Origin: CAZMBI01 sp964564675
GTDB lineage: Bacteria > Pseudomonadota > Alphaproteobacteria > Rickettsiales > UBA3002
Assembly (NCBI GenBank): GCA_964564675.1
Contig: CAZMBI010000007.1
Span: 31,186 to 95,185, forward strand
Direction of reading: 5' to 3'
DNA: 64,000 bases
Made by a program: the position numbers and the translations under genes. The notes under the pieces are model-generated. The model saw only the letters and a program-made list of their open reading frames with translations, was not told where the DNA came from and ran no database searches. Below, in pieces: positions 8,146 through 16,400 of the stretch; positions within the stretch are counted from its first letter, which is position 1; each line of letters opens with the position of its first letter.

Positions 8146-9216
8146 TCATGCCTGACGCGCGCGATGTTGTAAGAATGCGTCAGCCAGCACGCAGGCCATC
8201 ATCGCCTCGCCCACCGGCACGGCGCGAATACCCACGCAGGGATCATGCCGGCCCTTGGTCTTAATGGTTGTATTATTGCCGTCGCAATCGATCGTTTGTA
8301 CAGGCGTGAGAATCGAGCTTGTCGGCTTGACTGCAAAGCGCGCCACCAGTGGCTGGCCGGTGGTGATCCCGCCCATAACGCCGCCGGCATGGTTGGAATG
8401 AAAATGCACCCGGCCATCGCGCATTTCCATGGCATCGCTATTTGCTTCACCCGGAATGGCGGCGGCGCCAAATCCGTCGCCGATTTCCACCCCCTTAACG
8501 GCGTTTATACTCATCAACGCGCGGGCCAGTTCGGCATCAAGCTTGCCATAGACCGGCTCCCCCAGCCCGGGCGGCACGCCCTCGGCAATGACCTCTATCA
8601 CCGCCCCCACGGAAGAGCCGGCCTTGCGTACACTGTCAATATATGCCCCCCATTCACTGGCCGCCTGTGCATCCGGGCAGAAAAACGGGTTCTGGTTAAG
8701 CGCATCCCAGTCCCACCGGTCCCGGTTGATGAGTTGATCACCAAGCTGCACCAGTGCGCCGCGAATGCGCAGCCCCTCGCCTAATATCTTGCGGGCGATG
8801 GCGCCGGCGGCGACCCGCATTGCGGTTTCGCGAGCGGAGGAACGCCCGCCGCCACGATAATCGCGGATGCCGTATTTGACCTGATAGGTATAGTCTGCAT
8901 GACCGGGCCGGAAAGTGTCTTTGATCTCGCCGTAATCTTTCGACTTCTGGTCGGTGTTTTCGATGATCAGGCTGATCGGGTGCCCCGTTGACTGGCCTTC
9001 GAACACGCCGGAGAGGATACGCACCTCGTCGGTTTCTTTGCGTTGGGTGGTATAGCGCGACTGCGCCGGACGCCGCTTATCCAGCCACGGCTGAATATCG
9101 GCCTCGCTCAGCGGGATACCGGCCGGGCAGCCATCCACTACGCAGCCAATGGCCGTACCGTGGCTTTCGCCCCAGCTGGTAAAGGAAAACAGGATGCCAA
9201 ATGTGTTATGCGGCAT
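8146..9216 (-). CDS. aroC: Chorismate synthase
   Basis: 356 aa, full length. Converts 5-enolpyruvylshikimate 3-phosphate to chorismate using reduced FMN, the last step of the shikimate pathway. The opening GILFSFTSWGESHGTAIGCVVDGCPAG and the internal RPGHADYTYQVKYG plus GGRSSARETAMRVAAGA are the family signatures. It starts 2 bp after the hisI stop, with no separate Shine-Dalgarno, so translation is probably coupled to hisI. Confidence 0.97.
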   Translation of the reverse strand: MPHNTFGILFSFTSWGESHGTAIGCVVDGCPAGIPLSEADIQPWLDKRRPAQSRYTTQRKETDEVRILSGVFEGQSTGHPISLIIENTDQKSKDYGEIKDTFRPGHADYTYQVKYGIRDYRGGGRSSARETAMRVAAGAIARKILGEGLRIRGALVQLGDQLINRDRWDWDALNQNPFFCPDAQAASEWGAYIDSVRKAGSSVGAVIEVIAEGVPPGLGEPVYGKLDAELARALMSINAVKGVEIGDGFGAAAIPGEANSDAMEMRDGRVHFHSNHAGGVMGGITTGQPLVARFAVKPTSSILTPVQTIDCDGNNTTIKTKGRHDPCVGIRAVPVGEAMMACVLADAFLQHRARQA

Positions 9217-9218
9217 GG

Positions 9219-9692
9219 CTAGACAATGGTTGGGTTGGGCGCGTCGCCGTATACCGCTTTCGGATCAAAGCGTTTATCCGATTCGCGGTATTCCAGCTTC
9301 AGTTCCGGGCTCAGGGTCTGACCGGTGGGTACAGCGCGGTAAAAACAGCTGCGATAGCCGACATGGCAGCTGGCATCACCCGGAATATCCACCATCAGCC
9401 AGACGGCATCCTGATCGTCATCGATGCGCATTTCTACCACCTTTTGCACCAAACCGCTGGTTGCGCCCTTGTGCCATAGCACCTTACGGCTACGGCTGTA
9501 ATAATGCGCTTCGCCGGTTTCGATGGTCATGCTAAGCGCTTCCTGATTCATATAGCCGAGCATCAGCACTTCACCGGTGCCCGCTGCCGTCGTAATACAC
9601 GGGATCAGCCCCTCGGCATCGAATTTGGGCGCGAGTTCGCTCCCTTCCTCGACCTGTTCGACCGATACCCGTTTGGCAAATTGACTGTTCAT
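9219..9692 (-). CDS. hisI: Phosphoribosyl-AMP cyclohydrolase
   Basis: 157 aa, single-domain HisI without the HisE pyrophosphohydrolase domain, as in most Alphaproteobacteria. Third step of histidine synthesis. Motifs: VLMLGYMNQEALS, SRSRKVLWHKGATSG, the Mg-binding DDDQDA stretch and the zinc cysteines of CHVGYRSCFYR. Preceded on the reverse strand by AAGGAGATG, giving a clear start at 9692. First gene of a hisI-aroC pair. Confidence 0.95.
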   Translation of the reverse strand: MNSQFAKRVSVEQVEEGSELAPKFDAEGLIPCITTAAGTGEVLMLGYMNQEALSMTIETGEAHYYSRSRKVLWHKGATSGLVQKVVEMRIDDDQDAVWLMVDIPGDASCHVGYRSCFYRAVPTGQTLSPELKLEYRESDKRFDPKAVYGDAPNPTIV

Positions 9693-9796
9693 CTCCTTAT
9701 CCTTTGAGTTGGCTTTAGTGTTTGTTAATAATTCACTGGCATATTCGGAAAATACAACTATAGCAAGTCTGAAGCCAATGAAAAGGGAGTATTGTT

Positions 9797-10240
9797 ATGG
9801 CCAAAGCTGCTGTTAAGCTGAACGATCCGTCGACTAGGAAACTCTGGCACGCCATTAACCGCATTCCTGACGAGGTGCTGGAAGCGTATTTGGCGGATAA
9901 CATCATCGATGAACGGGAAATCGAGGATATTACCAATCGCCTCGCTTCCATATGCCGCGAACAGGGACTGGGTCTGGGCCACAGCGTGAAGGATCATAAG
10001 CTGATTCGCAGTCTGGTTCATCATGCGGTTCATCATATAAGGCACAACCGCAAACAGGGCCAGGTGATCGAGTCACAGCTGAACCAGGTAAGCCTGCGCG
10101 AGATTAAACAGGCGATGGGCGATCTGCTCAATAGCGGGCAGATCAAGCTGGGCACGCAGCATTTGAGCCGTGATACGCATGAGTTCGATTATGGTAATAT
10201 CCCCGAACCGCCGGAAGAAGAGGAAGGTGAAAAAGAATAG
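9797..10240 (+). CDS. Conserved hypothetical helical protein
   Basis: 147 aa, not recognised. Starts MAKAAVKLNDPSTRKLW, with GGGAG about 6 bases before the ATG. Predominantly helical, with a His-rich patch HHAVHHIRHNRK (residues about 74-85) and an acidic tail ending EEEEGEKE. No signal peptide or membrane segment, so probably cytoplasmic. It is convergent with the virB9-like gene and ends 3 bp from it. Clear codon use and Shine-Dalgarno support a real gene. Confidence 0.7.
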   Translation: MAKAAVKLNDPSTRKLWHAINRIPDEVLEAYLADNIIDEREIEDITNRLASICREQGLGLGHSVKDHKLIRSLVHHAVHHIRHNRKQGQVIESQLNQVSLREIKQAMGDLLNSGQIKLGTQHLSRDTHEFDYGNIPEPPEEEEGEKE

Positions 10241-10243
10241 CCG

Positions 10244-11050
10244 CTACATCCGGAACGCGTCGCCGCTGCTTACCTTATCCCAAAAGCCCGGCGCCGGCGG
10301 TAATGCTTCATGTGTCATGGCCTCATTGTAAACACACAGAATATACGCCCCGCGCCGCAGGGTGAACATTGGCGCTACCCGCTCCACCACGATGTAGTTA
10401 CCGCGCGTGCGGAAATTGACCAGCTCTTCGTTACCGGCGGCATCGACATAAAAGAAGGCCGGAATATCAGCATTTTTGTCGCGGAATTCAAAGTAGGTAA
10501 ATTCGCCGTCATCAAAGATGCGAATGGGCGCAATGGTATCCGACCCCTGAATGGAATAATTGAAATTATGTTTATCGGGGTTACTCTCAAAATCGGGAAT
10601 ATCGTCACCCCCACCATAATTGATGGCCGCCATATCTTCTTCAGGATAGGAAAAACGCATAACAAACAGCATATTGCCGTCGCGGATATCCTCCGTTTCG
10701 CGAGCATGCAGCTCAAAATGGTACGTCCGCTTATCGGTAATCACCGTCATATTGGTCAGGGCGTCCTGCTCCACCGGTTTGATAAACAACCGGTTTTGCA
10801 ATGGGTTCACCAGCCAGGCGATGGAATCGCCGACGGAAACCGTCTCAATGGTTTCATCGGGATGAAACTCAATACTGGACTGATAGCCATAATGCCCGGT
10901 GAACTTAAACACTTCGTTGGAACTGTAACGCACTTTCTGCAGGCGGAAATCCGTCGGCAGCGCGCGCGGTTCCTGCAGCGCGTGTACCTGCCCCGCCGAA
11001 AGAACGCACAGTGACAGCAGCAGACATGGTATCAGGGCGCCCCTTATCAT
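10244..11050 (-). CDS. virB9: VirB9/TrbG-family T4SS outer-membrane core protein
   Basis: 268 aa with a signal peptide (start MIRGALIPCLLLSLC, cleavage near VHA). The mature part follows the VirB9/CagX/TrbG pattern: GDSIAWLVNPLQNRLFIKP (N-terminal domain), TDKRTYHFELHAR, then a C-terminal domain with IRIFDDGEFTYFEF and GNYIVVERVAPMFTLRRG. VirB9 forms the periplasmic/outer-membrane core with VirB7 and VirB10. It follows virB8 by 4 bp, with AGGGAG before its ATG. No other core gene (VirB4, B6, B10, B11, D4) is in the window, as in the scattered rvh systems of Rickettsiales. Confidence 0.85.
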   Translation of the reverse strand: MIRGALIPCLLLSLCVLSAGQVHALQEPRALPTDFRLQKVRYSSNEVFKFTGHYGYQSSIEFHPDETIETVSVGDSIAWLVNPLQNRLFIKPVEQDALTNMTVITDKRTYHFELHARETEDIRDGNMLFVMRFSYPEEDMAAINYGGGDDIPDFESNPDKHNFNYSIQGSDTIAPIRIFDDGEFTYFEFRDKNADIPAFFYVDAAGNEELVNFRTRGNYIVVERVAPMFTLRRGAYILCVYNEAMTHEALPPAPGFWDKVSSGDAFRM

Positions 11051-11054
11051 TCAC

Positions 11055-11816
11055 CTACTCCCTTTCAAACACCAGGCGTTCACGAACGTCATAGGATACG
11101 ACGCGGAAAGTGGGCTCTTCATATTCCAGCACGTAGTCCCCGTATTTTTCACTGTAGTAAGACGTTTCCTTCAAATCTGTATACTCAAAGCTGATCGTTG
11201 CCGTCCAGTTTGTTTTGTTTTTTTGGTTGTTTCCGATCACTTCTGTGGAAAAGTTGACCGTTCCGCGATAGGGCGTGACGCTTTTGTCATAGGTCACAGA
11301 CTGAATCGCCACCTCGACATCGGCATATTTGCCATACTGACGGATGGGGCTGCGCGGATTGTTAGGGTTGGTCAGGCGATCATATTCCTGAAAGGTTTTG
11401 GCATCGTTATAATGCTGCATAAACGCCCATTGCATAAGAAAACGGTCTTCATTGTAGGACTCGCGCATCCGGACATAGGTTTTGAGATAATATTTGATTA
11501 ATGCCGGATTGGACTCTTCATTGGCGGCCTTCAAACGAATCATATGCGGGATTTCTCCGATAAAATCCTTCGCCCGGTAGACAAACGGAATACGTGGCTT
11601 GATCGGCAGCAGGTTGATTACCGACATGGTAGCGAAAATCGTAATCAACACCGCAATAAAGGTAATGATAATAAAGAAAATCCGCTCCGAAATGGGGCCG
11701 ATATACAATATGTCATACCATTTACGGGCTTCATCAAAATAGGAGCCGTCAGCAATTTTCGCAGCCACTTCATCTTGTTCTTCGGTCGGATCAGCCTGGT
11801 GCGATTTAGCATTCAT
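11055..11816 (-). CDS. virB8: VirB8-family T4SS inner-membrane protein
   Basis: 253 aa. Cytoplasmic N-terminus of about 45 residues, one membrane helix (IFFIIITFIAVLITIFATMSVINLL) and a periplasmic NTF2-like domain with the VirB8 marks YYLKTYVRMRESYNEDRF and, near the end, EEPTFRVVSYDVRER. VirB8 nucleates assembly of the T4SS inner-membrane complex. First gene of the virB8-virB9 pair and divergent from the 1214-aa exported protein across 148 bp, so these likely share a regulatory region. Confidence 0.87.
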   Translation of the reverse strand: MNAKSHQADPTEEQDEVAAKIADGSYFDEARKWYDILYIGPISERIFFIIITFIAVLITIFATMSVINLLPIKPRIPFVYRAKDFIGEIPHMIRLKAANEESNPALIKYYLKTYVRMRESYNEDRFLMQWAFMQHYNDAKTFQEYDRLTNPNNPRSPIRQYGKYADVEVAIQSVTYDKSVTPYRGTVNFSTEVIGNNQKNKTNWTATISFEYTDLKETSYYSEKYGDYVLEYEEPTFRVVSYDVRERLVFERE

Positions 11817-11964
11817 AGCGCGCGTTACTTTTAATTTTTAAAAAATTTCCACAACTGTCATCAAATTGAAACAAAAATATGCTAAACTGGTTGTTCAGTT
11901 AAAATTCGGCTTTATGCTGATGCGAATATAAAACATATCATTGTGATTTAGGGGTCTTAAGGCT

Positions 11965-14900
11965 ATGCGTGCTTTCTTGCCGGCTTTATCTTTGTTGGCC
12001 ATATCCGCTTGTTTTTCGCTTTTTTTTATTGCTCCCGCTCAGGCGCAAAACCCAAGCCAGGTCTATATTGAAACTGAACAGAGCGGCTCGGATTCGAATT
12101 GTACCTATATTGACTCAAAAGGTCAGAAGCAGCAAGCGGATCCTGCCGTTTGCAAAATGATTTATGGCTGTAATATCGAAGGCAAAATGCTGCCTTATGG
12201 CACCAAATGCAAAAGCGTGATCGACGGGCAAACCTATGACGCCGATACCGTCTGGGCGCCGGTCCCGCATCCAAAGAATAAAAAAGTCCCGGTAGAATGC
12301 CTGCGCGGTGACGAGCCGATCACCGCCGGCATTAACAAGGCGGTGCTCGATGAAACCGATTCGGCGGCCTATTGCCGGCAGATCATGGTGTCTGACCTGG
12401 AAAATTCCGCCGGTTGCCAGCCCTCGCAAAGCGGCGACCCCTGGCGCTGCCGCGGGTTTGAAAAGGTTTTGGAAAAGAAAAAGGACCCCCAGAAATACTG
12501 GGTGGAAGCACGCGAAGGCGCAGCGCTGGATGTGGCTTCCGCCGCACCGATGGCGGGGCAAACAACTGGGTATACCTGCAAAACCTTCGCCAGTGAAGAT
12601 AAAATCTGCGTCCAGCAGACCCAGCTCAAACCGACGCCGAGCCCTAAGGGTAGCTATCATGAAGACCCCACCTCGCCCGCCAATTATCCCATGGCAGAAC
12701 ATCATGAGAGTGAAGGGCAGCGCATGGCAAAAGTCATCAAAAATCGCCAAGCGGGGATGCCAAAGTATACCGGAGGAACCACAGGCGCAGCCGGGGAAAA
12801 GCCCGATACGCCCTATCCGGAAAACGACAATGCCCGCCCCAGTGGCCAGCGCACGCTTGCCACGTTTAAAAGCGGGCGTGATTGTCAGCGGCCCGGCCAG
12901 AAATGCGATGAATTTGATGCCATCCGGCCCATTCAGTTCGATGCCGCTTATTTAAACACGCCTGCTTACGCCACCTATGACCCAAATGCCTACCCGCCCG
13001 GCTATGAAATGAAACTGGCCGACCAACTGCGCGGTAAAACGGTCGATGAAGTGGCGGCGGAAAAGGCCTTCGGTAACCGCCTGATCAGTGAAAGTGTGGC
13101 CGCCGCCATCCCCGGCGGCAGCCAGATGCAGGGCATTTTCAAGCGACTGAATGCCATGTCGAAATATTACAGCAATACTGACAAAACCCTGAGCCGTACC
13201 GCCGGTGAAGTGCTGAAAAGCGAAGACGGACTGGACTACCTGACCGCCTACGGTCCCGGCGCTAACGGACTGACCAGTTTTCTAAACGGCGGCGGTGGTA
13301 CCGGCAAGGCAAATTTTAACAGCGTCATCCAGGGCATATTCCAGCAGTTCGGCGGTGGTGGTGGTGGTGCCGGTGGTGGTGGTGGTGGCGGTGGCGGTAA
13401 CAACTGCACCCCCGGTATGTTCGGAAATTTCGACCAGTGCCTGAATAACCTTATGTTGCCGCCGCAAGGCGGCGTCGCCGCCAGCACGGCCGGCTGCCCG
13501 CCACAGGTGCTCACGTGCGCCTCACAGGCTAGCGGTGGAGTCACCCCGAGCGTATTGCAGCAGTGCTTTAACCAGCTCATTAATCAGAACTGCAGCAGTA
13601 GCGGCGGCGGCGGCGGCGGCAATAATCAACTGCTTAACGCTCTGCAGGGTCTGTTGCAAAATATCGGCAGCTTTGGCTCCATGCAGCAGATGAAAAGCGC
13701 CCTGGCCGAACCGGTCAAGATGGACAAGCTGCACAGCCCTTCCAGTAACAGCACCCAGATGTTCAGCGGTAATGGGTTTTTTGCCAATTTTCATGAGCAG
13801 GATATTTATCCCATACGTCCCGAATATTCTGAATGCGCCAACTATAACCGCAGCAAGTGCACAATCTCTCGAATGAATGCTTCATATAACAGGAATCACA
13901 GCACGTGGGGCCCGACCTCGCCGCCGCTGAGCGCCGTGCGCCTTGCCGGCCAGCTAGATAAGAATATCCGCGTGCGTCTCAAACAGTCGCGCTATGACTT
14001 TGTTAACACGCAACTGGCCATGCGCATCGCCTATTGCCGCTGGTGCGACCATGACCGCGATGAAGGCAAGCAACGCTGTACGCCGGGACATGAATGCGCC
14101 AATAAAGACTGCCCGTGTCCAGTCAATTGCTGGAGCTCCAAATGCTGGGGCGTCGCTATCGACGATAACTCGAATTACCCGTCCGCATTAGTCTGGAACG
14201 CCAGCAACAATGATCCGGCGCGCCGCCCGAATATCGGATGCCCCGGCTCCAACAAACCGATGGGCCCGGATGGCGGCAGATATTTTAACAGTGGCAAAGT
14301 GACTGGCATGTTGTTAGATGAAGGCGTGCAGGCGGTCTTTACCGCTTATAACATGCAGCCGTTCCACATCCATACCGTGGCTCAGCATGCGGCCAAGCCG
14401 ATGCGCTCGACCAATAAAACCTGCCTGGCGGATGCGCGGCATTTAGACCAAAAAAAACAGCCGATGGGGGAAGGCTATGCGTTCTGGAATTATCACGGGC
14501 CGGACTTCCCGCATCCCGAACTATCGACGACTGCGGATGAACTAGGCGGCCAGGGAAACGGCCGGGTCAACCTCGATTCGTATGAAGGCGCGCTGGCCGT
14601 GGTTGATACCAGCTGTTTAAACTCGTATGGCAATAAGCATGACTGGGGATATGGCGTACAGGCGATGCATCAGCCCAACCCGATTATGGACCGCATGATC
14701 GATTTCGGCTTCAATGACCGTGAGCTTGGGTTTGTCAAAGACGTGCTGGCAGGTGTGGCTGGCGCTGGCGGCGGCGGCCAGCACAGTGACAGCCAGATGT
14801 GCTGCCTGGGCGGGCCCGGCGAGGCCACCGGCGGCTCGCTCGGCGAAGGCAACAACGCCATAAACGTGATGACCGAAGTCAATCTGGCGCAAAGCAATAC

Positions 14901-15609
14901 CAAGCGCCATGATTGTCATGCCTGCCTGCCGAATTTTTATCGCACGGCCAGTGCACGCGGGCCCATGTCGTTTGCAGCCAATGCGGGCGGCGGTGTGGTT
15001 AATGTGTTGCTGGAGGATACCGAATTTTCCAGCGGCGCGGCTGATTCCGGCGGCGGCGGCAGCGGCGAGCAGGCGATGTTACGCTCAGCCGTCTGGCCGC
15101 TGGCCTGTGCCGGCTGGCCCAACGACCCGAAATCGGCCAATCAATTCGGGTTTGACTATCCGATGGAAAGCGGCCTGGAAAAGGTTGCGGATATGCGGCG
15201 CAATGCCGCCGGGTGCTTCATCTATATGGAAGAAGGCAAATCTGCGCTCAAGCAGCCAGGCGGATTCGGTAACGTGGCGGTCGTGCGTAATGCCGGGGAA
15301 GATGATCACGGTCCCTATCTTGATGTGGATGTGACCAACTATGGCCGTAATGCGGATATGTGCGGCACAACCGATAAAAACGGTATGGTGAGCAAGCTGA
15401 CCTTCCGGCTGAAGGAAATTCCTCCAGACGAGAAACAGGCCATGGAAAAAGCGGGCGTTAAGCGGTTTGATTTTGTGAACGGTAATCCGGCGGGAACCAT
15501 CAAGGTTCCCAAGCAACTCTCGTTTTTCTGTCCGCATAAAGATGAGGATCTGGGCATTCAGGCTTCGGCTGAACCAAACGACAACACGGAGGTGGCGCGA
15601 AACGAATGA
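11965..15609 (+). CDS. Large exported Cys/Gly-rich protein of unknown function
   Basis: 1214 aa, not recognised. Signal peptide MRAFLPALSLLAISACFSLF, cleavage after AQA. The precursor has many cysteines. Residues about 463-478 are a near-pure glycine tract encoded by GGT/GGC repeats, followed by a six-cysteine module (Cys481, 492, 511, 518, 534, 543; spacing C-x10-C-x18-C-x6-C-x15-C-x8-C), then another glycine run. Residues about 689-729 form a second dense Cys cluster (CRWCDHD, CTPGHEC, CPCPVNCWSSKCWG). A third Gly run is near residue 1032. The next gene overlaps it by 4 bp (ATGA) and carries the same module. Beside virB8-virB9 it could be an extracellular or surface component linked to the T4SS; that is inference. 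Confidence 0.8.
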   Translation: MRAFLPALSLLAISACFSLFFIAPAQAQNPSQVYIETEQSGSDSNCTYIDSKGQKQQADPAVCKMIYGCNIEGKMLPYGTKCKSVIDGQTYDADTVWAPVPHPKNKKVPVECLRGDEPITAGINKAVLDETDSAAYCRQIMVSDLENSAGCQPSQSGDPWRCRGFEKVLEKKKDPQKYWVEAREGAALDVASAAPMAGQTTGYTCKTFASEDKICVQQTQLKPTPSPKGSYHEDPTSPANYPMAEHHESEGQRMAKVIKNRQAGMPKYTGGTTGAAGEKPDTPYPENDNARPSGQRTLATFKSGRDCQRPGQKCDEFDAIRPIQFDAAYLNTPAYATYDPNAYPPGYEMKLADQLRGKTVDEVAAEKAFGNRLISESVAAAIPGGSQMQGIFKRLNAMSKYYSNTDKTLSRTAGEVLKSEDGLDYLTAYGPGANGLTSFLNGGGGTGKANFNSVIQGIFQQFGGGGGGAGGGGGGGGGNNCTPGMFGNFDQCLNNLMLPPQGGVAASTAGCPPQVLTCASQASGGVTPSVLQQCFNQLINQNCSSSGGGGGGNNQLLNALQGLLQNIGSFGSMQQMKSALAEPVKMDKLHSPSSNSTQMFSGNGFFANFHEQDIYPIRPEYSECANYNRSKCTISRMNASYNRNHSTWGPTSPPLSAVRLAGQLDKNIRVRLKQSRYDFVNTQLAMRIAYCRWCDHDRDEGKQRCTPGHECANKDCPCPVNCWSSKCWGVAIDDNSNYPSALVWNASNNDPARRPNIGCPGSNKPMGPDGGRYFNSGKVTGMLLDEGVQAVFTAYNMQPFHIHTVAQHAAKPMRSTNKTCLADARHLDQKKQPMGEGYAFWNYHGPDFPHPELSTTADELGGQGNGRVNLDSYEGALAVVDTSCLNSYGNKHDWGYGVQAMHQPNPIMDRMIDFGFNDRELGFVKDVLAGVAGAGGGGQHSDSQMCCLGGPGEATGGSLGEGNNAINVMTEVNLAQSNTKRHDCHACLPNFYRTASARGPMSFAANAGGGVVNVLLEDTEFSSGAADSGGGGSGEQAMLRSAVWPLACAGWPNDPKSANQFGFDYPMESGLEKVADMRRNAAGCFIYMEEGKSALKQPGGFGNVAVVRNAGEDDHGPYLDVDVTNYGRNADMCGTTDKNGMVSKLTFRLKEIPPDEKQAMEKAGVKRFDFVNGNPAGTIKVPKQLSFFCPHKDEDLGIQASAEPNDNTEVARNE
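13350..13398 (+). repeat. In-frame GGT/GGC trinucleotide tract
   Basis: About sixteen consecutive glycine-type codons, mostly GGT, interrupted once by GCC, inside the 1214-aa protein. Gain or loss of units would keep frame and only change hinge length. Confidence 0.85.
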
Positions 15610-16322
15610 AACAGCGGGGCTTCATAGCATTATTGGCAGCAGCCGGCCTGTTATGGTCGACCGATCAGGCTATGGCCGCCCAGTGTCCGCAGAATCCTAG
15701 TTACAGCGACCTGAAAAACTGTAAATTTGCCCCGATTGACTTTGCAAAATTCAAACAATGGACGCGCGAGGGCAAACAACCGCCGCGCGCTTTGACCATT
15801 TGCGGCATTAACGGCGAAGACGAAGCCAAGGGCTGTTATAACAGCGGCGGTATGGGCAGTATCGTCAAAGGCGGTATCCGCCAACCCGGCACCGTCCCTG
15901 CGCAAAGCCCGCCTGGCAGCGGCGGCGGCGGAGGAGGAGGGGGGTTTCCCGGCGGACTGCCCGGCCTCCCCGGCGGCGGGGGTGGTGGCGGCGGCGGTGG
16001 TGGCGGCGGCGGCTCAGCACCCAGCCCTGCCTGCGTTGCCGCACAGTCGAGTGCGCTGGCCCCTTGCTCCAATTCCCTTAATGCCGCTGCCGGCTCGATC
16101 GTACCGCTGAATCCGACCTATTTTCCCAGTTGTTCCGGTGCGATGCTCGGCTGCATGTCCGCCTCAACGGGCGGTACCGCCATTACTTCCACGCTGGTGA
16201 ATAATTGCGTGACGCAAGTGGCAACGGGTGCTTGCAGTTCGGGCGCCGCCGGCGCCGGCGGCGTTGTTTTACCAGGCGCCCCGGGAGGGGCCGGTTCCGG
16301 TGGTGGTGGCGCTGTGCCATAA
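15606..16322 (+). CDS. Exported Gly-rich protein with the shared six-Cys module
   Basis: 238 aa, not recognised. Signal peptide MKQRGFIALLAAAGLLWSTD, cleavage after AMA. After a Cys-containing N-terminal part (res 25-90) come two glycine tracts (res about 105-136, with FPGGLPGLPGG between), then six cysteines at 143, 154, 176, 183, 201 and 210. Their spacing (x10, x21, x6, x17, x8) and the local pattern GG...L..C...C closely match residues 481-543 of the upstream protein. The ATG overlaps the upstream TGA (ATGA), so it is coupled. The tail is Gly/Pro-rich. Probably a partner or paralogue-derived subunit of the large protein. Confidence 0.8.
   Translation: MKQRGFIALLAAAGLLWSTDQAMAAQCPQNPSYSDLKNCKFAPIDFAKFKQWTREGKQPPRALTICGINGEDEAKGCYNSGGMGSIVKGGIRQPGTVPAQSPPGSGGGGGGGGFPGGLPGLPGGGGGGGGGGGGGGSAPSPACVAAQSSALAPCSNSLNAAAGSIVPLNPTYFPSCSGAMLGCMSASTGGTAITSTLVNNCVTQVATGACSSGAAGAGGVVLPGAPGGAGSGGGGAVP
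15915..16014 (+). repeat. Glycine-codon tracts
   Basis: Two runs of GGC/GGA/GGT codons (about 15919-15950 and 15973-16012) separated by a short Pro/Leu segment, encoding the flexible hinge just before the six-Cys module. Confidence 0.8.
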
Positions 16323-16400
16323 ACAACAAATATTTTTAAAATTTAATCAGTTAACGCCAGAAATTTATGATATAATAATGTGTGTTAGGGGGTTGGTATC

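Noticed and set aside
10310..11014. 234-codon plus-strand frame
   Set aside because: Antisense to virB9; no recognisable features.
13350..16014. Glycine-codon tracts considered as CRISPR or minisatellite arrays
   Set aside because: Simple trinucleotide runs in frame inside genes; no spaced repeats.
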